Source of the DNA: CAZCZR01 sp964503455
Lineage (GTDB): Bacteria; Bacillota; Clostridia; UBA1381
DNA length: 15,737 bases
Direction: 5' to 3'
Assembly (NCBI GenBank): GCA_964503455.1
Contig: CAZCZR010000040.1
Coordinates: 1-15,737, forward strand
Position numbers and translations under genes: made by a program. The notes below the pieces were generated by a model, which saw only the letters and a list, made by a program, of their open reading frames with translations, was not told where the DNA came from and ran no database searches. Each line of letters begins with the position of its first letter. Positions within the stretch are counted from its first letter, which is position 1. Shown piece after piece: positions 6,502 to 13,322 of this stretch.

Positions 6502-7767
6502 ATGACACATATAGAGAAGATACACACGGCGCGCGGAAGAGTGCGTGTCCCCGGAGATAAATCAATCTCGCACAGAGCGGTCATGCTTGGCGCTGTAGCG
6601 GACGGCGTGACGGAGATAGACGGCTTTTTGATGGGCGCGGACTGTCTGTCCACGATAGAGTGCTTTCGTGATATGGGAATAGATATAGATGCGCGCGGCG
6701 GTCATGTAACGGTACACGGCAAGGGTATGCACGGTCTTAAAGCGCCCGAAAAAACGCTTTATACAGGCAATTCCGGCACGACAACGCGTCTTTTGACGGG
6801 ACTTTTGTCGGCGCAGGCTTTTGACTGCGAGATAACCGGCGACGCTTCAATATGCAAACGCCCGATGAAAAGAGTTTCAAAGCCGCTTTCGCTTATGGGC
6901 GCGCGCATAGAAGGAGATTACTGCCCGCTGAAAATACACGGGGGACGGCTTCACGGCACGGAATACACAATGGAGGTTGCTTCCGCGCAGGTAAAGACCG
7001 CGATAATACTCGCCGCGCTCTACGCTGACGGAAAGACGGTTATACACGAAAAGGAAAAATCCCGCGATCATACAGAGCTGATGCTTTCGGCAATGGGCGC
7101 GGATATATCGGTCAGCGGGCTTGATATTACCGTCGGAAAAACGGAAAAGCTCACAGCGCTTAACGTATGTGTGCCGGGAGATATATCCTCGGCGGCGTTT
7201 TTCATGGTGCTTGCCGCGATAATGCCGGATGCGGACGTTACGATAGAGAATGTGGGTCTTAATCCGACAAGGACGGGTATTATAGATGTGTTCCGCGATA
7301 TGGGTGCGGATATGGAGATAATAAACGAGCGCACTTCGGCGGGGGAGCCTGTGGGGGATATACGCGTAAAGACCTCAAACCTTCATGCCGCGCATATAGG
7401 CGGCGCGCTGATACCAAGACTTATCGACGAGATACCGGCTATAGCCGTTGCCGCGCTTTTCGCCGAGGGCGAAACGGTCATAAGCGACGCGGCGGAGCTT
7501 AAGGTAAAGGAAACCGACAGGATCGCCGCTGTCGTGACGGAGCTTAAAAAATGCGGCGCGGATATCGAGGCGGCAGATGACGGCATGATAATACACGGCA
7601 AAAAGCCGCTTCACGGCGCGGAATTTTGCGCATATGCCGATCATCGCATGGCAATGAGCCTTACCGTGCTTGCGCAGGCCATAGACGGTGACTGCTTTAT
7701 TGATGATGCGGACTGCGTGCGTATCTCTTATCCGGATTTTTATGATAATTTAAAAAGCTTAGGGTAA
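6502..7767 (+). CDS. aroA: 3-phosphoshikimate 1-carboxyvinyltransferase (EPSP synthase), class II type
   Basis: A 421-residue cytosolic enzyme that joins phosphoenolpyruvate and shikimate-3-phosphate to make EPSP, the sixth step of the shikimate pathway. Visible signatures are PGDKSISHR (17-25), GNSGTTTRLL (89-98), KRPMKR (119-124), SAQVK (161-165), RDHTE (188-192), NPTRTG (254-259), the IDEIP segment (308-312), KETDR (336-340) and DHRMAMS (380-386). GDKS, SAQVK, RDHTE and NPTR are the four motifs used to define glyphosate-tolerant class II enzymes; the glycine in the GNxG loop is retained, unlike Agrobacterium CP4. GGAGG lies just before the ATG. It stands alone, with its own promoter and terminator and not in an aro cluster, so it is probably unlinked to other aromatic-pathway genes. 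Confidence 0.97.
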   Translation: MTHIEKIHTARGRVRVPGDKSISHRAVMLGAVADGVTEIDGFLMGADCLSTIECFRDMGIDIDARGGHVTVHGKGMHGLKAPEKTLYTGNSGTTTRLLTGLLSAQAFDCEITGDASICKRPMKRVSKPLSLMGARIEGDYCPLKIHGGRLHGTEYTMEVASAQVKTAIILAALYADGKTVIHEKEKSRDHTELMLSAMGADISVSGLDITVGKTEKLTALNVCVPGDISSAAFFMVLAAIMPDADVTIENVGLNPTRTGIIDVFRDMGADMEIINERTSAGEPVGDIRVKTSNLHAAHIGGALIPRLIDEIPAIAVAALFAEGETVISDAAELKVKETDRIAAVVTELKKCGADIEAADDGMIIHGKKPLHGAEFCAYADHRMAMSLTVLAQAIDGDCFIDDADCVRISYPDFYDNLKSLG

Positions 7768-7792
7768 TTGTACGGGTATTCGGGAAAATAAA

Positions 7793-7827
7793 AAGCTGCC
7801 CCTTGTAAAGGCAGCTTAATTTTTTTT
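7793..7827. terminator. bidirectional terminator between aroA and divIVA
   Basis: A perfect 8-bp stem AAGCTGCC/GGCAGCTT with a nine-base loop. It is followed on the plus strand by AA and eight T (7820-7827). On the minus strand it is followed by TTTTATTTT, so it can end both aroA and the ylmH-divIVA transcript. Confidence 0.92.
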
Positions 7828-7839
7828 GTGCTTTGCAGG

Positions 7840-8277
7840 CTACAGCTTCTCGACGATGTTTTGTATCGAGGCGCATTGAGCCTTTATTTTTTCGCGGAAG
7901 GCGTTCGCTTCAAGGCGCATCGAATTGAGCCGGCGCTGCTGCGAAAGCAGCTCCTCGCCGATCTGTTTTTCCTTTTCGGCGGCGTTCAGCTCCGCCTTTT
8001 TCGTGATGTAGCGCGCCTCGGTCTCGGCGTTTTTCTTGATTTCTTCCGCAGTGCTTTTAGCCATATCAAAGGATTTCTGCATCGAGGCTTCCATTGCCTC
8101 GTAGCGGGACACCGTTTCCGTGAGAACATTCACCCTGCTGCGGAGATTTTTGTTTTCCTCGATAACACTGTCGTAATCCTTTATCACCGTGTCGAGAAAT
8201 TCATCGACCTCCTCTTTTGCATAGCCGCGCAGTTTTATGTTAAATTCCTTTTTCTGTATGTCCTGCGGTTTAAGCAT
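7840..8277 (-). CDS. divIVA: DivIVA-family septum and pole protein
   Basis: A 145-residue coiled-coil protein. The N-terminal lipid-binding region reads FNIKLRGYAKEEVDEFLD (12-29), with the RGY turn and EVDEFL helix typical of DivIVA. The phenylalanine that precedes the Arg in B. subtilis (Phe17) is replaced by Leu16. A long heptad-type coiled coil runs from about 30 to the end. DivIVA senses negatively curved membrane at septa and poles and recruits division, segregation and wall-growth partners. The RBS AAAGGAGGT (8293-8285) is perfect with a seven-base spacer. It is second in a two-gene unit 25 bases after ylmH, as in the ylm-divIVA cluster of other Firmicutes. Confidence 0.93.
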   Translation of the reverse strand: MLKPQDIQKKEFNIKLRGYAKEEVDEFLDTVIKDYDSVIEENKNLRSRVNVLTETVSRYEAMEASMQKSFDMAKSTAEEIKKNAETEARYITKKAELNAAEKEKQIGEELLSQQRRLNSMRLEANAFREKIKAQCASIQNIVEKL

Positions 8278-8302
8278 TTGTGATACCTCCTTTAAAGCGT
8301 CT

Positions 8303-9046
8303 TTATATATATTTTTTGATATTTATATGAAGCCGTTGTTTTCTTGTTGCGCCGGATATGCCGTCTATCCTTGCGCGCCCGAAGCCGCGTACAGAAATAA
8401 GATCCCCCGGCTTTACCTCGCGGGACACATTTTCCGCCAAAACATGATTCACGCTTACCTTCCCCGCGCGGATAAGCTCCGCCGATGCGCTGCGCGATTT
8501 CCCTGTCAGCGCCGCCGCTACAGCGTCAAGCCTCATGCTTGGCACGACAATGCCGACAGCGCGGTAGGCGGGCTCGTAGTCCGCTGTCGCTTCGAGAGGC
8601 ACAAGCTCGCCCTTTACGCCGGTATTCGCTATCTTTGAGATGTTCATCAGAACGAAATCCGCAATATCCTCGCATAAGATCACATGACCGCATCCGTTTA
8701 TTATGAGAATATCCCCTGTTTTGTCGCGCTCTATTCCAAGAGACATAAGCGTTCCGAGATAATCCCTGTGGGAAAGCTCCCTGCCGCCGCGCCCCGGTGA
8801 AAAGCGTATGCACTTTATGGGGAACGCTCCCTCCGAAGGCTCCTCCCATTCGGGAAACACGCCTATCATGCGGCGTTCGGCGTCTTTTCTTCCGCCGTAT
8901 TCCATGACGTTGAAGCCGTAACTGTATTTCACGTTTGCGTGAATATAAGCAAGCTCTCCTCCGTCAAGAAAACGCGAGAATACAGGGGAGGAATATTTTT
9001 CGCATTTTGAGAACAAATCTCCTGTTTTAGCTTTAAGAATTTCCAT
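8303..9046 (-). CDS. ylmH: YlmH-type S4-domain RNA-binding protein
   Basis: A 247-residue protein with the YlmH layout. The N-terminal region contains GGRKDAERRMIGVFPEWEEP (51-70), then HRDYLGTLMSLGIERDKTGDI (93-113). A C-terminal S4 domain (about 171-235) has MRLDAVAAAL, ELIRAGKVSVN and VKPGDLISVRGFGRARI. In Firmicutes YlmH binds ribosomal 50S-peptidyl-tRNA complexes and has been linked to rescue of stalled translation, besides its gene linkage to division. No Shine-Dalgarno sequence is visible before the ATG: the upstream bases read AACAGTCGTATAAC. The next in-frame upstream codons include a stop, so translation may be weak or leader-independent. It is followed by divIVA. The ylmG gene usually found before ylmH is absent. 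Confidence 0.92.
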   Translation of the reverse strand: MEILKAKTGDLFSKCEKYSSPVFSRFLDGGELAYIHANVKYSYGFNVMEYGGRKDAERRMIGVFPEWEEPSEGAFPIKCIRFSPGRGGRELSHRDYLGTLMSLGIERDKTGDILIINGCGHVILCEDIADFVLMNISKIANTGVKGELVPLEATADYEPAYRAVGIVVPSMRLDAVAAALTGKSRSASAELIRAGKVSVNHVLAENVSREVKPGDLISVRGFGRARIDGISGATRKQRLHINIKKYI

Positions 9047-9075
9047 GTTATACGACTGTTTATTTCAATAAAATT

Positions 9076-9081
9076 ATTATA
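9076..9081 (-). promoter_or_regulatory. possible -10 box for ylmH-divIVA
   Basis: TATAAT on the minus strand immediately downstream of the sepF terminator. The -35 region would fall inside the terminator hairpin (TTAATG at 18 bases), a weak match. It is proposed mainly because a terminator separates ylmH from sepF. Confidence 0.35.
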
Positions 9082-9084
9082 CGC

Positions 9085-9114
9085 AAAAAGAGCCGTTCAC
9101 ATTAACAGCTCTTT
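9085..9114 (-). terminator. terminator downstream of sepF
   Basis: On the minus strand, stem GAGCTGTT/AACGGCTC (8 bp, one T-G) with loop AATGTG, extended by AAA/TTT pairs and followed by a run of T. It ends the HlyD-yggS-sepF transcript and so splits the ylm cluster into two units. Confidence 0.88.
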
Positions 9115-9157
9115 CTATTAAAAACTTTTCTTAGGAACAAGTATAAACCCATGATGA

Positions 9158-9601
9158 TCAGATATTCCAGCTGTTGTGTACCTGTGCTTTCAGAACCTCG
9201 CCTTCGATGTCGACATTTGCGGGCGCCGCCACAAAAATACCGCCCGAAACCCGCTCGATATTTCCGCCCAGACCGTATACGGTGCCGGCTACGAAATCAA
9301 CAATGCGCCTTGCCTCGTCCGTTGTCAGAGTACCCACGTCAAATATGACCGGGCGTCTTGCCTTAAGCTCGTCCGAAACATTCTTAGAGTCATCAAAGTC
9401 TGTCGGCTTCATGATAATGATCTGTGACTGACCGATCCTTGTTACGGGTGAAACCTTTGACGGGCTCTTTCTTGTGAAGGAAGAGCGCTGAGCCTCAGCT
9501 TCCGCAGCCGCATCATCGGCGACCCCGTCGTAGTCGTAATACTCATCGTAATCGTCATCGCCAAGACCCATAAAGCCTTTAACCGAGTCCAACAATCCCA
9601 T
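9158..9601 (-). CDS. sepF: cell division protein SepF
   Basis: A 147-residue protein. The N-terminus MGLLDSVKGFMGLG is the membrane-binding amphipathic helix, followed by an acidic tyrosine-rich linker (about 15-60). The SepF beta domain then starts at IIIMKPTDFDDSKNV (61-75) and contains ARRPVIFDVGTL and VDFVAGTVYGLGGNIERVSGGIFVAAP (102-127), including the conserved glycine region needed for dimerisation. SepF tethers FtsZ to the membrane and organises filaments into rings at the division site. AAAAGGAGG (9618-9610) gives an eight-base spacer. It lies 106 bases after yggS, with a hairpin in the gap, and is followed by a terminator. Confidence 0.95.
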   Translation of the reverse strand: MGLLDSVKGFMGLGDDDYDEYYDYDGVADDAAAEAEAQRSSFTRKSPSKVSPVTRIGQSQIIIMKPTDFDDSKNVSDELKARRPVIFDVGTLTTDEARRIVDFVAGTVYGLGGNIERVSGGIFVAAPANVDIEGEVLKAQVHNSWNI

Positions 9602-9626
9602 TTAAATGTCCTCCTTTTCTATGGTT

Positions 9627-9667
9627 GAGTACTCCGAAAAGCGGCTGGCGCGTTTTAGCGGGTACTC
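9627..9667 (-). promoter_or_regulatory. hairpin in the sepF leader
   Basis: GAGTAC/GTACTC (6 bp), CCG/CGG (3 bp) and AAAAGC/GC-TTTT pairs form a long stem with small bulges in the gap between yggS and sepF, nine bases upstream of the sepF RBS. There is no T-run on either side, so it is not a terminator. It may modulate sepF translation or mRNA processing. Confidence 0.4.
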
Positions 9668-9707
9668 CTGTTAGGCTTTTGTATATTGAATGATATTTAC
9701 ATAAATC

Positions 9708-10424
9708 CTACTGTGTCATCGATCCGTAATCGCGCGCGCCGAATATCGCGCTGCCGACACGAACCATATTTGAGCCTGCGGCAATGGCTTCTTCAAAATC
9801 GCCGCTCATACCCATAGACAAATATTCCATACTAACATTATCATATTTTTTTGCCCGAATGTCAATAAATATTTTATGCATTTCTTCAAATTGGTGCAAG
9901 ATGTCTATATTTTCGCCTTTTTTTTGTGCAATTGTCATCAAACCGACGATTTTTACGTGGGTAAGTTTGCCCGCATATTCCAAAATATTGTATATTTCCG
10001 ACGGATGTATACCCGATTTCGACACCTCGCCGGAGATATTTATCTGTATAAGAACCTTCATTACAAGATCATGCTGTATGGCGCGGCGCTCGATCTCGTC
10101 GAGAAGTCCCGTCGAATCGACAGAATGGATAAGGCATACTTTGTCGATAATGTATTTGACCTTGTTTTTTTGCAGCTGACCGATCTGATGCCATCTTACG
10201 GGAAGCGCGTCGGGATATTTATCGCGTATTTCCTGCGGGCGGTTTTCGCCAACATCCGTAACGCCGGCGCGGACTGCTTCGTTGAGCATTTCCACGGGAT
10301 GTGTCTTTGTGACCGCCACAAGGGTTATTTCGCCCGGATCTCTGCCGCAGGCTTCGCAGGCTTTTCGGATGCGTTCCTTTACAGAGGCAAGATTTCTCTT
10401 TATATCAACCGAGTTATCCGCCAT
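9708..10424 (-). CDS. yggS: YggS-family PLP-binding protein (YlmE)
   Basis: About 238 residues. It is a pyridoxal-phosphate carrier/homeostasis protein with a single TIM-barrel domain and no known catalytic activity. It shows VAVTKTHP with the PLP-binding Lys40 (counting from the preferred start), GENRPQE, WHQIGQLQKNK, HSVDS, and near the end LSMGMSGDFEEAIAAGSNMVRVGSAIFG. Start choice: the upstream ATG (10433) overlaps the stop of the preceding gene and has only one base between it and AAAGGA (10440-10435). ATG 10424 has a ten-base spacer and is preferred. It is translationally close to the HlyD-like gene and upstream of sepF, matching the ylmE-ylmF order. Confidence 0.94.
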   Translation of the reverse strand: MADNSVDIKRNLASVKERIRKACEACGRDPGEITLVAVTKTHPVEMLNEAVRAGVTDVGENRPQEIRDKYPDALPVRWHQIGQLQKNKVKYIIDKVCLIHSVDSTGLLDEIERRAIQHDLVMKVLIQINISGEVSKSGIHPSEIYNILEYAGKLTHVKIVGLMTIAQKKGENIDILHQFEEMHKIFIDIRAKKYDNVSMEYLSMGMSGDFEEAIAAGSNMVRVGSAIFGARDYGSMTQ

Positions 10425-10429
10425 GAAGA

Positions 10430-11620
10430 TCATTTCCTTTCGATATAAATTCTGTCTGTGTCGGCAAGCTGATTTTTCGCGTCCTCCGGCGATGCTATAA
10501 GGAACTCGTCCTCATCGTAATAGCGCATAAGCACCTCCACGGGATAGAAATCCTTTATGTTCTTGCTTTCCGCCCATACTCCGGTTACGCCGTCGTTGTC
10601 AACGACAGCCGTGGACGGGACTATATATCCCGAATGGCTCGAAAATACTATATCCGCGTTGCTTTCGCGTATGGAGTAAGCGCCTTCGAGGTAGAATGAG
10701 CTTTCAAAAAGAATGACCGCCTCATTGTCCTCTGTTTCCGAAATCTTTATGATTTCCGCCGACACCTCCTCGCCGGGGATGTTTTCAAAGCGCAGGGTGA
10801 CGCTTGTGCCTTCCTTTATTTCAGGAACCGCCGACATATCCACAAGCGCCATTACATACCATATATGATTGTTTACGACCTTTGCGACCGGAGAGTTTTT
10901 CTCGACCGAGTCGGAGGCGGTGTATGATTCGGCGGACTTAAGGCTTTTGAAGTCGGAAACGCTGTAGTTTTGAGCGTTCTCAAGGGTGAGGACGGACTCC
11001 ATTCCGTCAAAGAAGGTGGTGAAAATACCCGCGCGGTCGGTTGTGATCTCGGCCTTGCCGCCGCCTATCCTGTCCTCTATAAGCTTTTTCTGCCGCTCCA
11101 GATCCTCGACAGTGCCGCTCTCGCCGTCGGAAATATCGATTCCCCTAAGACTTTTCAGCTCGTTTTTCAGCGAGCGTATGGTCTTTATATCGTTGCTCTG
11201 CGCTGCGTCTATTATGGAAGCTTTGACGGTTTCTATGCGGCTTTCGACGGATACGGAATCCGTCTTGGAAGCCGAGGTGCGGGTTTGCTTTTGCTCATCC
11301 AAACGCGCATCGGCGATTTTTTTGTCAACGGCGCTCAGCTCCTGAAGCGTATCCGAGTCGGCATTGCCGTAATAAACGGTGCTTATAACAGCGTTGTTCG
11401 CTACGCGCTCGCCTTCGGACACGTTGCGGTATACCGTTCCTTTGCCCGGCGAAGTGAACACGCTTTCATCGCGTATTATAAAAGCACGGGCAGTCACTTT
11501 TTCTTCACGAGTCTGAAGCACGGAGTCAACAGAATTTAGCGGCTTGTTAAGGTATCGTATTCCGTAAAACGCCACTGCCGCCGCAATGATCAGTGACACG
11601 AGTATAATGGTTTTTTTCAT
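10430..11620 (-). CDS. HlyD-like membrane-anchored adaptor protein
   Basis: A 396-residue protein with a single N-terminal membrane anchor (about residues 4-22, IILVSLIIAAAVAFYGIRYL) and an external remainder. A lipoyl/barrel-sandwich-like half is seen around residues 44-84 (ARAFIIRDESVFTSPGKGTVYRNVSEGERVANNAVI). A predicted coiled coil (about 92-188) follows, then a beta-rich C-terminal part. This is the layout of HlyD/RND-type adaptor proteins. In clostridia a gene of this type often precedes yggS-sepF, and no transporter partner is present here, so export may not be its role; a link to division or envelope assembly is inference. AGGAG lies 13 bases before the ATG, a somewhat long spacing. 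The stop lies within five bases of the preferred yggS start. Confidence 0.75.
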   Translation of the reverse strand: MKKTIILVSLIIAAAVAFYGIRYLNKPLNSVDSVLQTREEKVTARAFIIRDESVFTSPGKGTVYRNVSEGERVANNAVISTVYYGNADSDTLQELSAVDKKIADARLDEQKQTRTSASKTDSVSVESRIETVKASIIDAAQSNDIKTIRSLKNELKSLRGIDISDGESGTVEDLERQKKLIEDRIGGGKAEITTDRAGIFTTFFDGMESVLTLENAQNYSVSDFKSLKSAESYTASDSVEKNSPVAKVVNNHIWYVMALVDMSAVPEIKEGTSVTLRFENIPGEEVSAEIIKISETEDNEAVILFESSFYLEGAYSIRESNADIVFSSHSGYIVPSTAVVDNDGVTGVWAESKNIKDFYPVEVLMRYYDEDEFLIASPEDAKNQLADTDRIYIERK

Positions 11621-11661
11621 TTAATAATATGCACTCCTGCTTTATAATGCCGTATATGTTT

Positions 11662-11690
11662 ATTATACATTATAATTCGATAAAATACAA
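11662..11690 (-). promoter_or_regulatory. promoter of the HlyD-yggS-sepF unit
   Basis: Minus strand: TTGTAT (11690-11685), 17 bases, TATAAT (11667-11662). The transcript would start about 35 bases before the HlyD-like gene. Confidence 0.75.
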
Positions 11691-11847
11691 GAGTTTTTTT
11701 AAGATTTTTAAAAAGGGGGATACAAAATAAGAGCATTACGGAATATATAGGGTCATATATGGTAATAATACACAAATAACCGCTTGGCAAAGGCGAAAAA
11801 TTCGTCACGCAAAAGCGCCCGCAAAAATAAAAAAAACGTGAAAAGGC

Positions 11848-11876
11848 TTGACAAAACAGGGAATTTTATATATAAT
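11848..11876 (+). promoter_or_regulatory. str operon promoter
   Basis: TTGACA (11848-11853), exactly 17 bases, TATAAT (11871-11876): a perfect consensus promoter in an AT-rich setting, about 60 bases upstream of the L7Ae-like gene. Its strength fits highly expressed ribosomal genes. Confidence 0.92.
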
Positions 11877-11943
11877 ATAAAGGCTGGCATGAAGAAAAAT
11901 ATGCCCGCGCCGGAGAAGATCATATTTTAAGGGGACATGAAAA

Positions 11944-12186
11944 ATGATTACCGAAGCTGAAAAAAACAGGCTGGTCGTCGGTTACAAGCAGACGATGAAG
12001 GCGTTTGACAAAAAACAGGTACAAAAGCTGTTTCTTGCATCGGACGCGGGAGAACAGATGATAAAGCATCTGGAAGAAGCGTGTGAAAAAAACGGCGCGG
12101 AGGTTTTTTATATCTCCGATATGAGATCTCTGGGTAAGATGTGCGGCATTCGCGTGGGAGCTTCCTGCGCCGCAGTGCTGGCATAA
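11944..12186 (+). CDS. rplGB: L7Ae-family ribosomal protein (YbxF/RplGB-like)
   Basis: An 80-residue single-domain L7Ae/L30e-type protein. The conserved pattern is VGYKQTMKAFDKKQVQKLFLASDA near the start and a C-terminal LGKMCGIRVGASCAAVLA. B. subtilis YbxF binds kink-turn RNA and may associate with ribosomes, and its gene lies between rpoC and rpsL. Here it is the first gene after the str promoter, 38 bases upstream of rpsL, in the same order but without rpoC. AAGGGG (11929-11934) gives a nine-base spacer. Confidence 0.9.
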   Translation: MITEAEKNRLVVGYKQTMKAFDKKQVQKLFLASDAGEQMIKHLEEACEKNGAEVFYISDMRSLGKMCGIRVGASCAAVLA

Positions 12187-12224
12187 ATTTTAAATTTTTT
12201 TAAGAAAAGGAGGTATGATTCGGT

Positions 12225-12647
12225 ATGCCTACATTTAATCAATTGGTTAGAAAAGGTAGACAGACTTCAATAAAGAAGTCAACCGCACCCGCACTTCAGA
12301 AGAGTCTTAATTCTTTGAAGAAAAAAACAACAGACAAAAGCTCACCCCAAAAGAGAGGCGTATGCACAGCTGTAAGAACAGCCACACCCAAAAAGCCTAA
12401 CTCGGCTTTGAGAAAAATTGCCAGAGTAAGACTTTCAAACGGAATCGAAGTAACGGCTTATATTCCGGGTATCGGTCACAACTTGCAGGAACACAGCGTC
12501 GTTCTTATCAGAGGCGGCAGAGTAAGAGACCTTCCGGGTACGAGATACCATATCATCAGAGGTACTCTTGATGCTCAGGGCGTTGCAAACAGACTGCAGT
12601 CGAGATCAAAGTACGGTGCAAAGAGACCGAAGGCTGCCAAGAAGTAA
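12225..12647 (+). CDS. rpsL: 30S ribosomal protein S12
   Basis: A 140-residue decoding-centre protein with the Firmicutes-type insertion near residues 25-40 (E. coli has 124). Conserved are SSPQKRGVCT (39-48), TPKKPNSALRK (54-64), GHNLQEHSVVLIRGGRV (84-100) and DLPG (102-105). S12 helps monitor codon-anticodon pairing. Lys56, one of the two classic streptomycin-determining positions, is intact. The other, Lys101 in B. subtilis (Lys88 in E. coli), is arginine here (codon AGA at 12525-12527), and the residue after DLPG is Thr in place of the usual Val. AAAAGGAGGT precedes the start. The 174-base gap to rpsG is longer than usual and holds a palindrome and a stable hairpin. Confidence 0.98.
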   Translation: MPTFNQLVRKGRQTSIKKSTAPALQKSLNSLKKKTTDKSSPQKRGVCTAVRTATPKKPNSALRKIARVRLSNGIEVTAYIPGIGHNLQEHSVVLIRGGRVRDLPGTRYHIIRGTLDAQGVANRLQSRSKYGAKRPKAAKK

Positions 12648-12711
12648 TTTCGGTTGTCTTAAAACAGGATTAAATCACAAAATTGCATATCGGATTATAC
12701 ATTTATATATA

Positions 12712-12741
12712 AAGGAACCATTGATCGATCAGTGCTTCCTT
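12712..12741. repeat. 30-base near-perfect palindrome, reduced copy C of the repeat family
   Basis: The 15-base arms AAGGAACCATTGATC and GATCAGTGCTTCCTT are complementary at 13 of 15 positions with no loop; the centre is GATCGATC. The arm shares AAGGAACCA--GAT--AT with the left end of copy B, and both have flanking TA. It looks like two terminal repeats joined without an interior, between rpsL and rpsG. An independent origin as an rpsG leader structure cannot be excluded. Confidence 0.6.
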
Positions 12742-12759
12742 ACGTAACCGGATGCACAA

Positions 12760-12779
12760 CGGAGGCCGCAAGGCCTTTG
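12760..12779 (+). promoter_or_regulatory. GNRA-loop hairpin upstream of rpsG
   Basis: A perfect AGGCC/GGCCT stem capped by GCAA, extendable to 8 bp with two G-U pairs and one C-G pair. It sits 27 bases before the rpsG RBS. It is not followed by T, so it is not a terminator. In E. coli, S7 represses its own synthesis by binding the S12-S7 intercistronic RNA; a similar role here is a hypothesis. Confidence 0.5.
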
Positions 12780-12821
12780 AGTACCTGTGATTATTATTAA
12801 TTACACAAGGAGGGAAGAACA

Positions 12822-13292
12822 GTGCCAAGAAAAGGTTTTATAGCAAAGAGAGAGGTACTGCCCGATCCGATATACAACAGTGTTATTGTGACAAAGCTTA
12901 TCAATAACATTATGTTGGACGGTAAAAAGGGCGTGGCTCAAAAGATAGTATACGATGCTTTTGAGATCGTAGCTGAAAAAACAGGCAAGGACGCTTTGGA
13001 GGCGTTTGGCGAGGCAATGGACAATATTATGCCTGTGCTTGAAGTAAAGGCAAGACGTGTCGGCGGCGCTACCTATCAGGTTCCTATGGAAGTGCGTCCC
13101 GAAAGACGTCAGACACTGGGCTTGAGATGGCTTACACGCTATTCGAGAGAGCGTCATGAAAAGACAATGAAGGAAAAGCTGGCTAATGAGATCATCGATG
13201 CGATAAACTGCACCGGCGGCGCTTACAAAAAGCGCGAGGATACTCATAAGATGGCTGATGCCAACAAGGCATTCGCTCACTACAGATGGTAG
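12822..13292 (+). CDS. rpsG: 30S ribosomal protein S7
   Basis: A 156-residue protein of standard length, the primary binder of the 16S rRNA 3' major domain, which nucleates assembly of the small-subunit head. It has MPRKGFIAKREVLPDPIYNS at the start, VKARRVGGATYQVPMEVRPERR (75-96), and the C-terminal helix GAYKKREDTHKMADANKAFAHYRW that reaches the E site. The start codon is GTG with AAGGAGGG (12807-12814) and a seven-base spacer. It is third in the str operon and 30 bases from fusA. Confidence 0.98.
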   Translation: MPRKGFIAKREVLPDPIYNSVIVTKLINNIMLDGKKGVAQKIVYDAFEIVAEKTGKDALEAFGEAMDNIMPVLEVKARRVGGATYQVPMEVRPERRQTLGLRWLTRYSRERHEKTMKEKLANEIIDAINCTGGAYKKREDTHKMADANKAFAHYRW

Positions 13293-13322
13293 TTTTCCAA
13301 AATATAAGGAGGAAATAACATC

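Larger units (their letters stand above)
11621..11943. other. 323-base intergenic region between divergent transcripts
   Basis: It holds the HlyD-like gene promoter (minus) at its left and the str operon promoter (plus) at its right. Between them, 11691-11847 is AT-rich and I see no gene, strong hairpin or repeat copy. A 63-codon minus-strand reading frame there has no family resemblance. No trace of rpoC, the usual upstream neighbour, is seen. Confidence 0.7.

Noticed and set aside
7828..8283. 151-codon plus-strand reading frame over divIVA
   Set aside because: Complementary shadow of the divIVA coiled coil, which has a perfect RBS and family motifs on the other strand.
9627..9667. Hairpin between yggS and sepF as a terminator
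   Set aside because: No T-run follows the stem on either strand, so it is kept only as a leader structure.
11617..11808. 63-codon minus-strand reading frame upstream of the HlyD-like gene
   Set aside because: It has no RBS or recognisable domain, and it overlaps the promoter and leader of the HlyD-like gene.
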